Assembly (NCBI GenBank): GCA_905182565.1
Contig: CAJJCB010000020.1
Coordinates: 145,211 to 209,210 of the forward strand
Direction: 5' to 3'
From: Acidimicrobiaceae bacterium
Lineage (GTDB): Bacteria > Actinomycetota > Acidimicrobiia > Acidimicrobiales > Poriferisodalaceae
DNA: 64,000 nt
The position numbers and the translations under genes were made by a program. Under the pieces are notes generated by a model that saw only the letters and a program-made list of their open reading frames with translations, was not told the DNA's origin and made no database searches. Positions 52,573-61,275 of the stretch are shown here, one piece after another. Numbering within the stretch: the first letter of the stretch is position 1; each line of letters begins with the position of its first letter.

Positions 52573-52890
52573 TTATTGCCGAAAAAGTGGAGAAAACTGA
52601 ATTTGAGCACCAATCAAATCTGGCGGCATATCTTCGCTGCTATAGACACGGAGGTGAGTATATACATCAACTTCTATACCAGAACATGCTATCCACCTCG
52701 CAACAGCGTCGCCCCACCGTTCGTCCAATAACGCTTCACGTACTTCAGTTACCTCAGTCATATCAAAAGTTCCAGATGGAGCTCGAGCGACTAACTCGGC
52801 TGCAAGAACCCGGTGAAGAACTTCGACATCTGTAGCAAGGAAAACTTCAGGAGGCTCGCTTCGAACTACTGCATAAGCAACCCCAAGCAT
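52573..52890 (-). CDS. Small protein coupled to the DNA methyltransferase, function unknown
   Basis: 105 residues. The ATG shares a base with the stop of the methyltransferase gene (TGATG), indicating translational coupling. The sequence MLGVAYAVVRSEPPEVFLATDVEVLHRVLAAELVA then EVTEVREALLDERWGDAVARWIA forms mixed beta/alpha elements; no membrane segment and no recognised domain. Similar small proteins next to Acidimicrobiia methyltransferases would be the place to look for a role. Plus-strand frames over the same region are shadows. Confidence 0.7.
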   Translation of the reverse strand: MLGVAYAVVRSEPPEVFLATDVEVLHRVLAAELVARAPSGTFDMTEVTEVREALLDERWGDAVARWIACSGIEVDVYTHLRVYSSEDMPPDLIGAQIQFSPLFRQ

Positions 52891-54395
52891 CAGGCCAGTC
52901 CATTAACTATCTCAGTCGATTTCCAAAAACCAGGCAGCGGGACTGTCGCACCTCCGGCCGCATAACTACGCAGGCGTTCTTGAGCCTCATCATCAAACAT
53001 CGGAATAGCATCAAAAATAGTAAACGGGCTAACTGCTCTCATAGCCTTATCTCCTTCACTTCCGCTACGCGGAAGGTGCGAAGTTAAAATAAGTATTTTG
53101 GCTGCAGGATCATACGCCTTCAGAACAGATGCTCTTCCCAATGTTTTCCAAATAGTGTCTATCCGAAGCAAACCAGGCCGAACAGTAGTGAATGCTCCCG
53201 ATACATCTATCCACCATTCACCGCCAGCTCCGTCCTCAACTTTAAAATTATATTGAACCCCGGCGCGCGGAACTTTTGCGTTTTTTTGCAACATAACAAA
53301 ACCGCAATTTTCGATCACGCCCATTGCGATATCTTGGGCTTTCTTACCCTCGCGAGTGGCTTGCCGTTGAAAGCTATCAGCCGCTATTTCTTCATCTGTT
53401 ACTGCGCTTAAGGCCTCAGCAATTTCTGGAAATGGTGGCTGTTCTCCGGCAGGCTGCCGGTGAGCCCAAGCTCTTGCTCTCGCTGTCGTTACCCGATTTC
53501 GTGCTACGCCAACATAATCCGAATCAAGATCGTATCCGATTCCTCGACGATCAGTAAGCACAGATGCCACCAATGTTGTGCCTGAACCCATAAAAGGATC
53601 AAGCACCACATCGCCTTCAAACGTATATAAATCAATTAGGCGTCTTGGCAGCTCAACTGGAAACGGCGCTGGGTGTTGTACCCGACGCGCACTTTCAGCG
53701 TGCATGTCCCAAACATCTAAAGTTGCTTCCATGAATTCATCGGTCGGCAGAGTACTGGAGTTCGGTAAGCCTAATTTTAATCTTTCTGCTGGAGACTTTG
53801 CCCGATCGAAGCGTCCCTTGCTGGCTACAATTATCCGTTCAGTAGTGTCTCTTAAGGATGGATTCGCAGCACTACGAAATGATCCCCAGGCGCATGAACC
53901 GCTGCTTCCCTTGCTTTTTTGCCAAATAATTTCTCCTCGAAGCAGCAAACCAAGATCTTCAAGAATTCGAATCACATCAGCCGATAAGCTCCGATAAGGC
54001 TTTCTTCCTAGGTTCGCTACATTGACTGCGAAGCGTCCACCAGGCTCAAGGACCCGTACACATTCAGCAAACACAGATTCAAGCATCGAAAGGTACTCGA
54101 AATAGCTATTTGGAATTCGAGAATCACCAGTTGCGGCTATAGAGTCTTCATATTCTTTACCCACAAAATATGGTGGTGAAGTAACGACTAAAGCTACGCA
54201 AGAGTCTGGTAGTTGGTGCATATCTCGCGAGTCACCGACTAAACACCCATCGCCTAAATCTGGGGCTTGATTTATTAAGTCATCGTCAGAAAGAATGGGT
54301 GGAGTGAACCTGGCGTAAAAAGCAGATGAATCATGTCCTTCTCTGCGAGAAACTCCAAAAGAGGAGGTTGCGGTTCTTTGGCGATCATCGCTCAT
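52890..54395 (-). CDS. Site-specific DNA methyltransferase with C-terminal domain of unknown function
   Basis: 501 residues. Beta-class MTase order: motif IV TSPPY (72-76, SPPY form), then motif I DPFMGSGTT (266-274) and TDRRGIGYDLDSDY. SPPY points to N4-cytosine or N6-adenine methylation. The C-terminal 150 residues (about 345-500), with AQDIAMGVIENCGFVML, VQYNFKVEDGAGGEWWIDVSGAFTTVRPGLLRIDTIWKTLGRA and KILILTSHLP, look like a separate alpha/beta domain, somewhat reminiscent of restriction-like folds but without a readable D...(D/E)xK. No restriction endonuclease gene is adjacent, so this may be an orphan MTase. GGAAGA precedes the ATG. The downstream small gene is coupled. Confidence 0.85.
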   Translation of the reverse strand: MSDDRQRTATSSFGVSRREGHDSSAFYARFTPPILSDDDLINQAPDLGDGCLVGDSRDMHQLPDSCVALVVTSPPYFVGKEYEDSIAATGDSRIPNSYFEYLSMLESVFAECVRVLEPGGRFAVNVANLGRKPYRSLSADVIRILEDLGLLLRGEIIWQKSKGSSGSCAWGSFRSAANPSLRDTTERIIVASKGRFDRAKSPAERLKLGLPNSSTLPTDEFMEATLDVWDMHAESARRVQHPAPFPVELPRRLIDLYTFEGDVVLDPFMGSGTTLVASVLTDRRGIGYDLDSDYVGVARNRVTTARARAWAHRQPAGEQPPFPEIAEALSAVTDEEIAADSFQRQATREGKKAQDIAMGVIENCGFVMLQKNAKVPRAGVQYNFKVEDGAGGEWWIDVSGAFTTVRPGLLRIDTIWKTLGRASVLKAYDPAAKILILTSHLPRSGSEGDKAMRAVSPFTIFDAIPMFDDEAQERLRSYAAGGATVPLPGFWKSTEIVNGLA

Positions 54396-54519
54396 TAAGA
54401 TTCTTCCAAGCTAGCTAACACGTATGTCTTCCATGAAACGGTGGAGTTCTTAGAACTAAACCCATAGGAATACAGAAGCACCTCAGTGAGTGTAGAACGG
54501 TCATGGGACACCGGCGGTG

Positions 54520-56079
54520 TTAGTTATTAGTTAATGCCTCAATTGCTATATCTCTTAACCGGACTTTTTGTATTTTGGTTCCATTCGCACTTTCTGTGGT
54601 GGGAAATTCTTGCAACTGGATAATTAAGGCTGGAACTTTAAAACTCGCTAATCTATTACGGCACTCATTACGAAGTTTTTGCGCATCAATACTTTGTTCA
54701 GACACCACAAATGCGACAGCTTTTGGACCACCCGGCAAATCTACCCCAACAACCTGGACTGCATCTACGCCTTCCTGACTCAGAAGACACTCTTCTATCT
54801 CCGCCGGGTTTACCAAAAATCCTCCAAGCCGTAAGACATCTCCTAGTCGCGCCAGATACTCAAAAGTAACTTCATCTTCCATCCTCGCAAGATCACCTGT
54901 CCTGAACCAATCATGATCAAAATGCTTAGATGTTAAAACGCTATCTATGCTCTCCCCTCCATCGGCAAGATAACCAGCGAAGAGCGAAGGGCCTCTCAGC
55001 TGCAGTTCTCCTTCTTCTCCGATTTCCAATACCTTGCTGGTGTCAGGATTGACTACTCTGGCCGATGCTTCAATAGAAACTAGGCTCCCTCCCGGAATAG
55101 ACATTCTTTCTTTGGGTCGAAGACTCCGACGTGAATAAAGCGCATGCACTTCACTCATGCCATAAAGCCCAATGGCGTTAAGCCCAGCTTTGGCAGCATC
55201 TTCAGGAACGTTCTCCAACGCATTATTAAAACGAGCATAGCCAACCGGATCCAATGAACTTAAGTCGGTTCCTACCCGAATAATCCGATCGAGCATTTCA
55301 TCAGAACCATGGAAAGTGTTCACTCCGTATTTCTCGATAGCGGTTCCAGTTAGATCAGCATCAAAAATTGGCATTGTTATCAAATCTGAGCCAGCTCCCA
55401 TAGCCCCAAGAAGCATCGAATAACCAAATACCCCACACATTGGGACCGCTGCCATTGCGACATGCCCGAAAGTAGCGGCCAAATCTCGGGCATGATCAGC
55501 TGGTCCAGATTGGTTGTGAAGGACCAGCTTCGGCTGGCTGGTTGTACCCGAGGTACTAAAAACAATCCAAGGTAAATCTCGATCTGAACGGTCAATCAAT
55601 GAACGCTCAGATTTAATTAAGTCACTCCATCTAATCGTCGGCCATGGCAGTTCGATATTGTCATCTAGGCTTATTACGCCCTCAAGGAGTAAGTCACTCT
55701 GCTTGATTTCAGCAAGAATTCCACTAAAATCTATTCCTAGAAAGCCTGGGTCGACAACTAGGAGTCGCGCCCCTGAGCGTCCAACTATGTCCGCCACCTC
55801 ACTACTTCGATAACGGGTATTAATCGAGACAAGGACTAATCCTAAACGAGATGTTGCCCACATTAAAGCTATATAAGGCACACCATTAGGTAACCAAATC
55901 GCGATACGATCACCGGGCTTCGCGCCCCACTCTTCAAAACCTTGGCAGAGTCGGTCAACAATTTCTTCTAAATCGGCAATACCCATTGCCACATCGCCAT
56001 CTTGTTCACACACCACTATTTGCCCTAGATTTTGGAAAAGTTCAGGCAAGCTACTAAGTCTATAATTTGAATCCATCAT
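54520..56079 (-). CDS. AMP-binding acyl-CoA synthetase
   Basis: 519 residues from the ATG at 56079; a TTG at 56088 would add three residues. ANL-family motifs: the P-loop IVFSTSGTTSQPKLVLHN (Ser replaces the usual Gly of TSGTTGxPK), GLYGMSEVHALYS (YGxTE-like), FRTGDLARM, YLARLGDVLRLGGFLVNPAEIE and the acyl-transfer Lys in NGTKIQKVRL. The gene activates a carboxylic acid as acyl-AMP then acyl-CoA. Substrate unpredictable. Divergent from the EEP gene. Confidence 0.9.
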   Translation of the reverse strand: MMDSNYRLSSLPELFQNLGQIVVCEQDGDVAMGIADLEEIVDRLCQGFEEWGAKPGDRIAIWLPNGVPYIALMWATSRLGLVLVSINTRYRSSEVADIVGRSGARLLVVDPGFLGIDFSGILAEIKQSDLLLEGVISLDDNIELPWPTIRWSDLIKSERSLIDRSDRDLPWIVFSTSGTTSQPKLVLHNQSGPADHARDLAATFGHVAMAAVPMCGVFGYSMLLGAMGAGSDLITMPIFDADLTGTAIEKYGVNTFHGSDEMLDRIIRVGTDLSSLDPVGYARFNNALENVPEDAAKAGLNAIGLYGMSEVHALYSRRSLRPKERMSIPGGSLVSIEASARVVNPDTSKVLEIGEEGELQLRGPSLFAGYLADGGESIDSVLTSKHFDHDWFRTGDLARMEDEVTFEYLARLGDVLRLGGFLVNPAEIEECLLSQEGVDAVQVVGVDLPGGPKAVAFVVSEQSIDAQKLRNECRNRLASFKVPALIIQLQEFPTTESANGTKIQKVRLRDIAIEALTNN

Positions 56080-56140
56080 CGATTCCAAGATACGGCCATC
56101 CTTGGCCTTTCAGCTAGACCTAGCTACTAGATTTAACAAG

Positions 56141-56926
56141 GTGCGAGTAGTTACTTGGAATCTTTGGTGGCGGTTTGGTCCATGGGAAGAGCGTCAACCA
56201 GCCATTTTGACAACATTGGAAAACATTGATGCAGACATTATTTGTTTGCAAGAAGTTTGGAGTGAAGAAAACGGAGTTGATCAAGCCGCAGAAATTGCCG
56301 CAAAACTAAACATGCATCATGTTCGAACTCCTGAACACTGGTATCAAGGACATTCTTTCGGAAATGCTATTCTCTCAAAATTTCCGATTCAAGAATCCTC
56401 TAGCCACCAACTTCCACCGCTTGATGGTCCAGGACGACGATACGCTCTGACCGCTAAAATACTACGAGAAGAGAAGTTGATACCAGTTGTCTGCACTCAT
56501 CTTGATCACCGTTTCGATCTAAGCTCAGTGCGCCAAACTCAAGTAAAAGCAGTTCTAGAACTCGTCGATGAATTACGAGATCTAAATGGTTTTCCAGTTG
56601 TACTCGCCGGAGACTTTAACTCAATCCCAACTTCAGACGAGATAAGGCTTCTAACTGGAGAGTCCCCGCCCCCTATACCAGGGCTAGTTATGTCCGACGC
56701 GTGGCCACAATGTCAGGAAGGCCCTGGCTACACCTGGGATCGCAACAATCCTTACGTCATTAACCCAGCATGGCCACAAAGAAGACTTGACTACATTTTT
56801 ATCTCTTGGCCACGACCCAAACCTTTAGGAAATCCTACTGCAACTTATTTGGCTGGCGATAAACCCATTAACGGAGTCATTGCCTCTGACCATTACGCAG
56901 TAGTATCCGATCTTCATTGGGAATAG
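56141..56926 (+). CDS. Endonuclease/exonuclease/phosphatase (EEP) superfamily protein
   Basis: 261 residues from GTG 56141 (MRVVTWNLWWRFG), where the family N-terminus begins; the open frame extends 13 codons upstream without homology. EEP motifs: WNLWWRFG, ICLQEVW (catalytic Glu), VVLAGDFNSIP (GDxN), and SDHYAVVSD (C-terminal D-H). Metal-dependent hydrolases of this superfamily act on nucleic acids, sphingolipids or inositol phosphates; no subfamily is evident. No signal peptide. Confidence 0.87.
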   Translation: MRVVTWNLWWRFGPWEERQPAILTTLENIDADIICLQEVWSEENGVDQAAEIAAKLNMHHVRTPEHWYQGHSFGNAILSKFPIQESSSHQLPPLDGPGRRYALTAKILREEKLIPVVCTHLDHRFDLSSVRQTQVKAVLELVDELRDLNGFPVVLAGDFNSIPTSDEIRLLTGESPPPIPGLVMSDAWPQCQEGPGYTWDRNNPYVINPAWPQRRLDYIFISWPRPKPLGNPTATYLAGDKPINGVIASDHYAVVSDLHWE

Positions 56927-56961
56927 CACACACTAGGTAAATCCAATACTTCTCATGTCTG

Positions 56962-57594
56962 TTAGGGACGTGTCCAATGTTCTCCATCATGAAAACGTAT
57001 AACCTTCGCTGGAACTCCAACAACGACCGAAAAATCTGGCACCTCTCCTCGCACAACGGAATTCGCCCCGACGACACAGTGCCGGCCTATTCTTGCACCT
57101 GGCAATATAACCGCACCAGATCCAATCCAACTACCTGAACCGATAACGACTGGATCATCATTTGGTGATTGAATACCGATCGGTGAATTTAGCTCTTCAT
57201 AGCCATGATTTTGATCGGTGATATACACATTCATGCCAGTGAACACATCATCACCAATATCGATGCGATAATGGCCCACTATTGCTGTCCCTCGACCAAT
57301 TAAGCACCTATCTCCGATTATGACGACTGGGTCTGTAAGCATCTCTTGACCGGGCATCATTCCCGCCGAAAGCGTCACGTGTGAGGAAATTAAGGTGTTT
57401 TTCCCTATATGAATCCAACGCTCTCCATATTGATTCCCTGCAGGCCAACCAATGATGCTGCCATCACCAAACAAGCCATATTGCTTTGCCGGACCATCAT
57501 AAGGTCCAATTGCCGCGGCTCTATTAAGAGTTCGAGACAATGCTCGAACAGCTGCGCCGACCATCGATCTGACTCTGGCACGTGTAGAGATCAT
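56962..57594 (-). CDS. Left-handed beta-helix (hexapeptide) acyltransferase
   Basis: 210 residues. Hexapeptide-repeat features: SSHVTLSAGMMPG, VVIIGDRCLIGRGTAIVGHYRIDIGDDVFTGMNVYITDQNHGYEE (with the conserved His) and VVIGSGSWIGSGAVILPGARIGRHCVVGANSVVRGEVPDFSVVVGVPAKVIR. The pattern is that of maltose/galactoside acetyltransferase-type or capsule O-acetyltransferases (WbbJ-like). It adds an acetyl or other acyl group to a sugar. Substrate unknown. 58 nt downstream of pafC's stop on the same strand, so possibly co-transcribed with pafBC. Confidence 0.88.
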   Translation of the reverse strand: MISTRARVRSMVGAAVRALSRTLNRAAAIGPYDGPAKQYGLFGDGSIIGWPAGNQYGERWIHIGKNTLISSHVTLSAGMMPGQEMLTDPVVIIGDRCLIGRGTAIVGHYRIDIGDDVFTGMNVYITDQNHGYEELNSPIGIQSPNDDPVVIGSGSWIGSGAVILPGARIGRHCVVGANSVVRGEVPDFSVVVGVPAKVIRFHDGEHWTRP

Positions 57595-57652
57595 CTGAAA
57601 TTACCAATCTTCTTTGTTGACAAGTGCTCCGATTGGAACTGCCTGCAACTCC

Positions 57653-58576
57653 TCAGCTACCTAAATATTTAGAAAGAAGGCGATTAGCCGCCTCCACTGC
57701 CACGTTTCCATACCCTCCGTCATCAATTAGTCGAGCGCTAGAACCAAGCCTCAGCATTAAAGTCTCTAGAAACATTTTTCCTGTAACTGCGATAGAGATA
57801 ATTAGCTCATCATCATTCTCTATGACTGACTCAAGCGGGTAAGCCTCAAGGATCCAGGCATTATCAGCCGAAACCGCAATCTTCACAATCACCGAATCGG
57901 TTCCCGGAACAAACGCTTCGTGTCCAGGATCAACACTTTCATGAGTCTCATTCGTCTCAATAACATTATCAATTCTGTCTACCCTGAAGGTCCGGTGACC
58001 TTTAGCTACTAGACAATAAGCCCGCAGATACCAACGGCCGTCACGCGCAACAAGTTCAAATGGATCTACAACCCGTGTACTAATTTCATCACGATATTTA
58101 CTGTAGTAATCAATCTGAAGTCTGTTCTTAGCTTCTGTAGCAATTTGAAGCTGCTCAAAAATATCAGGTGCATTTAAGTCGATGGCTAGTGAAGTCCTTT
58201 GACCAATTACCTTTTCTAGTTTTTCTATGGCACTGGCTAAAGCACCATCCGAGTCAGCACCTGGTATTCCTAGCGCAGCTTTTCCCGCGGCTAATAGGCC
58301 GAACCCCTCCTGTGGTGAGAATCGTCGGGCTCGAGTGAACAACGGTGCTTCGACTCCTACCCACCCATCCTCATCAACAATTATGCCTAACATGTTGTCG
58401 GGCCCATATGGAGGAATTTCATAAAGCTGCACCGCCAGCAACTCAGCTGCGACTTGCTCCTCATTGAGGTTAAAACGTTCAGCTACCTCTTCAATAGAAG
58501 CGCCATTTCGTTCAACTATCCATGGCACCATGGCCAAGATCCTCGGTAAACGATCCTCAACGGTTTCGCGCTGCAC
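57653..58576 (-). CDS. pafC: PafC-like WYL-domain transcriptional regulator
   Basis: 307 residues from a GTG sharing its first base with the pafB stop (TAGTG). A winged-HTH N-terminus (DRLPRILAMVPWIVERNGASIEEVAERFNLNEEQVAAELLAVQLYEIPPYGPDNMLGIIVDEDGW, the PafC-specific pattern) is followed by a WYL domain (RDGRWYLRAYCLVAKGHRTFRVDRI) and a WCX C-terminal region. With PafB it forms the LexA-independent DNA-damage regulator in mycobacteria; no proteasome genes (pafA) are in the window. Confidence 0.9.
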   Translation of the reverse strand: MQRETVEDRLPRILAMVPWIVERNGASIEEVAERFNLNEEQVAAELLAVQLYEIPPYGPDNMLGIIVDEDGWVGVEAPLFTRARRFSPQEGFGLLAAGKAALGIPGADSDGALASAIEKLEKVIGQRTSLAIDLNAPDIFEQLQIATEAKNRLQIDYYSKYRDEISTRVVDPFELVARDGRWYLRAYCLVAKGHRTFRVDRIDNVIETNETHESVDPGHEAFVPGTDSVIVKIAVSADNAWILEAYPLESVIENDDELIISIAVTGKMFLETLMLRLGSSARLIDDGGYGNVAVEAANRLLSKYLGS

Positions 58577-59487
58577 TATTGGCCTTTAATTTCAGTTAAC
58601 CATTGGATGGTGTCTTCGAGAATTTCTTTCGGTTCAACTACTACAGCGTGATCTCTAAGCCCAAGTAGCCAAGATCGAAAAGCCATCGGGTTGCGAACCG
58701 GGACCTCAAGAAGAATAGATCCATCTGGATTTGTTTTCACAATCCTGCCACGAGTCCTTGCGACACGTTTCGCCATGAACGCGTCAACTTTAACAGTTGC
58801 GAGAATTTCTGTTTCATCACCTATAAGTAATGGGTCAGACGACATTGCATTAGCAGCATCAAAATCAGCCGGGGCGAGGAAGCCACCCTTTTCTCCCAAC
58901 TTAACCTCGCCTTGTATTCGAATGACTTTGAAATTTTTTCGCTCTGCTGAGTCCGAACCATGTAAGTACCAATTACCGCCTCTATGGAGAAGGCCGTAAG
59001 GTTCTACTTCTCGCGAAACACCTCGATAGTCAAAGTAGACCTTAGATCTGCTTCTTACTGCCTCATAAAGTTTTTCGATACCCGCGCTTGGAGCTAGTTG
59101 AGCAACTGCTGGAGAAGGAGGTAATGGCTCCCCATCAGCTATCTTGATGAGTGCTTGCTCATCCCATGCTGTATCAAGCTGCACCATTGATGCAGCCACT
59201 TCCAGTGCTAGCTGCTCTTTTACAGTAAGTCCTAGATCAGGAAGAAAATAATCTTCCTCCAAAATTGCATACAGCGTTGATCCAGCCTGTTCCCCAAGCC
59301 CTATCTCAGTTCTGATTTCTATGCCTGCACTTTCAAGCGTTTCACGATCGCGCCGAAATTTTTTTCTTTCTGATTCATTACTTGGCCCGTATAGATCTGA
59401 CCGCTCTAATATCTCGTCCCTGGTCATCGGGCGCGAAGAGCTCAGCAAGAACATTAATAGCTTCGTGACTCTTTCCATTCGATCCAC
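58576..59487 (-). CDS. pafB: PafB-like WYL-domain transcriptional regulator
   Basis: 303 residues from GTG 59487; an ATG three codons later is possible. HTH N-terminus (ERVTKLLMFLLSSSRPMTRDEILER, KKFRRDRETLESAGIEIRTE), WYL domain (HRGGNWYLHGSDSAERKNFKVIRI) and WCX region. Directly upstream of and overlapping pafC by 1 nt, giving coordinated synthesis of the PafBC heterodimer. The WYL domain is expected to bind a DNA-damage signal (single-stranded DNA in the PafBC family). Confidence 0.9.
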   Translation of the reverse strand: MDRMERVTKLLMFLLSSSRPMTRDEILERSDLYGPSNESERKKFRRDRETLESAGIEIRTEIGLGEQAGSTLYAILEEDYFLPDLGLTVKEQLALEVAASMVQLDTAWDEQALIKIADGEPLPPSPAVAQLAPSAGIEKLYEAVRSRSKVYFDYRGVSREVEPYGLLHRGGNWYLHGSDSAERKNFKVIRIQGEVKLGEKGGFLAPADFDAANAMSSDPLLIGDETEILATVKVDAFMAKRVARTRGRIVKTNPDGSILLEVPVRNPMAFRSWLLGLRDHAVVVEPKEILEDTIQWLTEIKGQ

Positions 59488-59559
59488 AACACCTACAGCC
59501 TAGATTGTGTTTTCCTCAAAAAGCAGGGCTTTGCTAAATTCAGTCCTAGCCTGACTACT

Positions 59560-61275
59560 GTGGAGAGTGATCGGTTAGGGCCAGAGCAGCGAGCTATCTC
59601 CCTTGATGCTATTGATGGCAATCGCGTTGATCTGATTGTCATCGGAGGCGGCATCACAGGAGTGGGGTGTGCCCTTGATGCAGCCAGCCGAGGTTTAACT
59701 GTAGCTTTGTTCGAACAGCGAGATTTAGCTTCTGGTACCTCGAGTCGATCTTCAAAACTGATTCACGGCGGAGTCAGATATCTCGAGCAGCTCAACTTTA
59801 GGCTCGTTCTTGAAGCCTTACGAGAACGGAACTTACTAACTAAGGAACTCGCTCCACACCTCGTGAAATCAGTTTCCTTTCTATATCCACTTAAGCACCG
59901 ATTTTGGGAACGCATCTACGTCGGGCTCGGGATTGGCCTTTATGACCTGTTCGCCGCTGGTACTCGCAATTCACTACCTCGCCACAGACACGTCGGGCCG
60001 AAAGCGGTTAAACGTTTATCTCCAGACATAAAGATGGCAAAAGGCTGCGGAGCAATTATCTATTCGGATGCCCTCACCGATGATTCTCGTTACACCATCG
60101 CTGTAGCTCGCACGGCCGCAGGGTATGGATCTCACATCCTGACTTCTACACAAGTAGTAGACTTCCTAAAAGACGGCGACAAAGTCGTTGGAGTACAAGC
60201 TGTTTGCACAGAAACTGGTCGCCATATAGAAGTAAGATCTAGCTGTGTTATAAACGCTACAGGAGTCTGGACTGACGATGTCGAACAGTTAGCGCGTGAC
60301 AAGACAGCTGAGATTAGCCCAAAAAAGGTTCGCTCATCCAAAGGTGTGCATCTCGTAGTTCCCAGAGATCGAATAAAGTCGTCAACTGGTCTAGTGTCTC
60401 GGACAGAGAAAAGTGTTTTGTTTATTATTCCATGGAGTGATCACTGGATTATCGGCACCACAGACACCGATTGGGCCCTAGACCGAGCCCATCCAGCCGC
60501 AACTAGCAACGATATTAGTTACCTGTTGCAGCGCGTCAATGAACTCTTAGAGAATGAGCTCGACACAAGCGACATTCAGGGCGTATACGTTGGCCTCAGA
60601 CCGCTGCTTACCGGAGAGTCTGAGGACACCGCAAAGCTGAGTCGCGAGCATCATGTGTCTCATCCCACACCAGGCGTTGTTTCGATAGCTGGCGGCAAAT
60701 ATACGACCTATCGTGTAATGGCAAGAGATGCAGTCAACGCCGCTGTCAACGAAGTTCCTCGCTGGGTTTCTCCGAGCAGGACAAAGGAGATACAACTTGT
60801 CGGAGCAGAGAATTTTCTTAAGTTAGAAGAGAAAATCATCGCCCTGTCAACAGAGAACGACATCGACGTACCCACTGCAAGGCACCTCCTCGATCGGCAC
60901 GGAGATCGGATACACGAAGTATTCGACATCATTGCTGAATCACCCGATCTAAAAGAGCAACTATCATCTGGTTACCCATATATACGTGCTGAAGTAGTTC
61001 ACGCTGTCCGATTTGAATGCGCTCTCCACTTAGAGGATGTATTAACTCGAAGGACCCGTTTATCAATCGAGTCGTGGGATCGTGCATCTAATGCTGCTCC
61101 TGCTGCGGCTTCTTTGATGGCTGCAGAACTTGGCTGGGCTAGCGAACAGCGAGATTTAGAGATCCAGATGTACAACGAAAGAGTTGTTGCCGAGCGCAAA
61201 AGTCAAACCTATTTTGATGATGAGTCAGCACAATCATCAAGACTTGCTGCTATGGACAGCCGACAAAGCGTTTAG
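59560..61275 (+). CDS. glpD: Glycerol-3-phosphate dehydrogenase/oxidase (FAD)
   Basis: 571 residues from GTG. FAD-binding VDLIVIGGGITGVGCALDAASRGLTVALFEQRDLASGTSSRSSKLIHGGVRYLEQ is the diagnostic GlpD opening; IIPWSDHWIIGTTDTDW and VGLRPLL...AGGKYTTYRVMA complete the FAD/substrate fold, and the C-terminal helical region (YIRAEVVHAVRFECALHLEDVLTRRTRL) follows. It oxidises glycerol-3-phosphate to dihydroxyacetone phosphate at the membrane, feeding quinone. No glpK or glpF nearby. Confidence 0.95.
   Translation: MESDRLGPEQRAISLDAIDGNRVDLIVIGGGITGVGCALDAASRGLTVALFEQRDLASGTSSRSSKLIHGGVRYLEQLNFRLVLEALRERNLLTKELAPHLVKSVSFLYPLKHRFWERIYVGLGIGLYDLFAAGTRNSLPRHRHVGPKAVKRLSPDIKMAKGCGAIIYSDALTDDSRYTIAVARTAAGYGSHILTSTQVVDFLKDGDKVVGVQAVCTETGRHIEVRSSCVINATGVWTDDVEQLARDKTAEISPKKVRSSKGVHLVVPRDRIKSSTGLVSRTEKSVLFIIPWSDHWIIGTTDTDWALDRAHPAATSNDISYLLQRVNELLENELDTSDIQGVYVGLRPLLTGESEDTAKLSREHHVSHPTPGVVSIAGGKYTTYRVMARDAVNAAVNEVPRWVSPSRTKEIQLVGAENFLKLEEKIIALSTENDIDVPTARHLLDRHGDRIHEVFDIIAESPDLKEQLSSGYPYIRAEVVHAVRFECALHLEDVLTRRTRLSIESWDRASNAAPAAASLMAAELGWASEQRDLEIQMYNERVVAERKSQTYFDDESAQSSRLAAMDSRQSV

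Noticed and set aside
54492..54530. Small ACACC/GGTGT inverted repeat past the acyl-CoA synthetase stop
   Set aside because: Five-base-pair stem, 3-nt loop and no U-tract; too weak to call a terminator.
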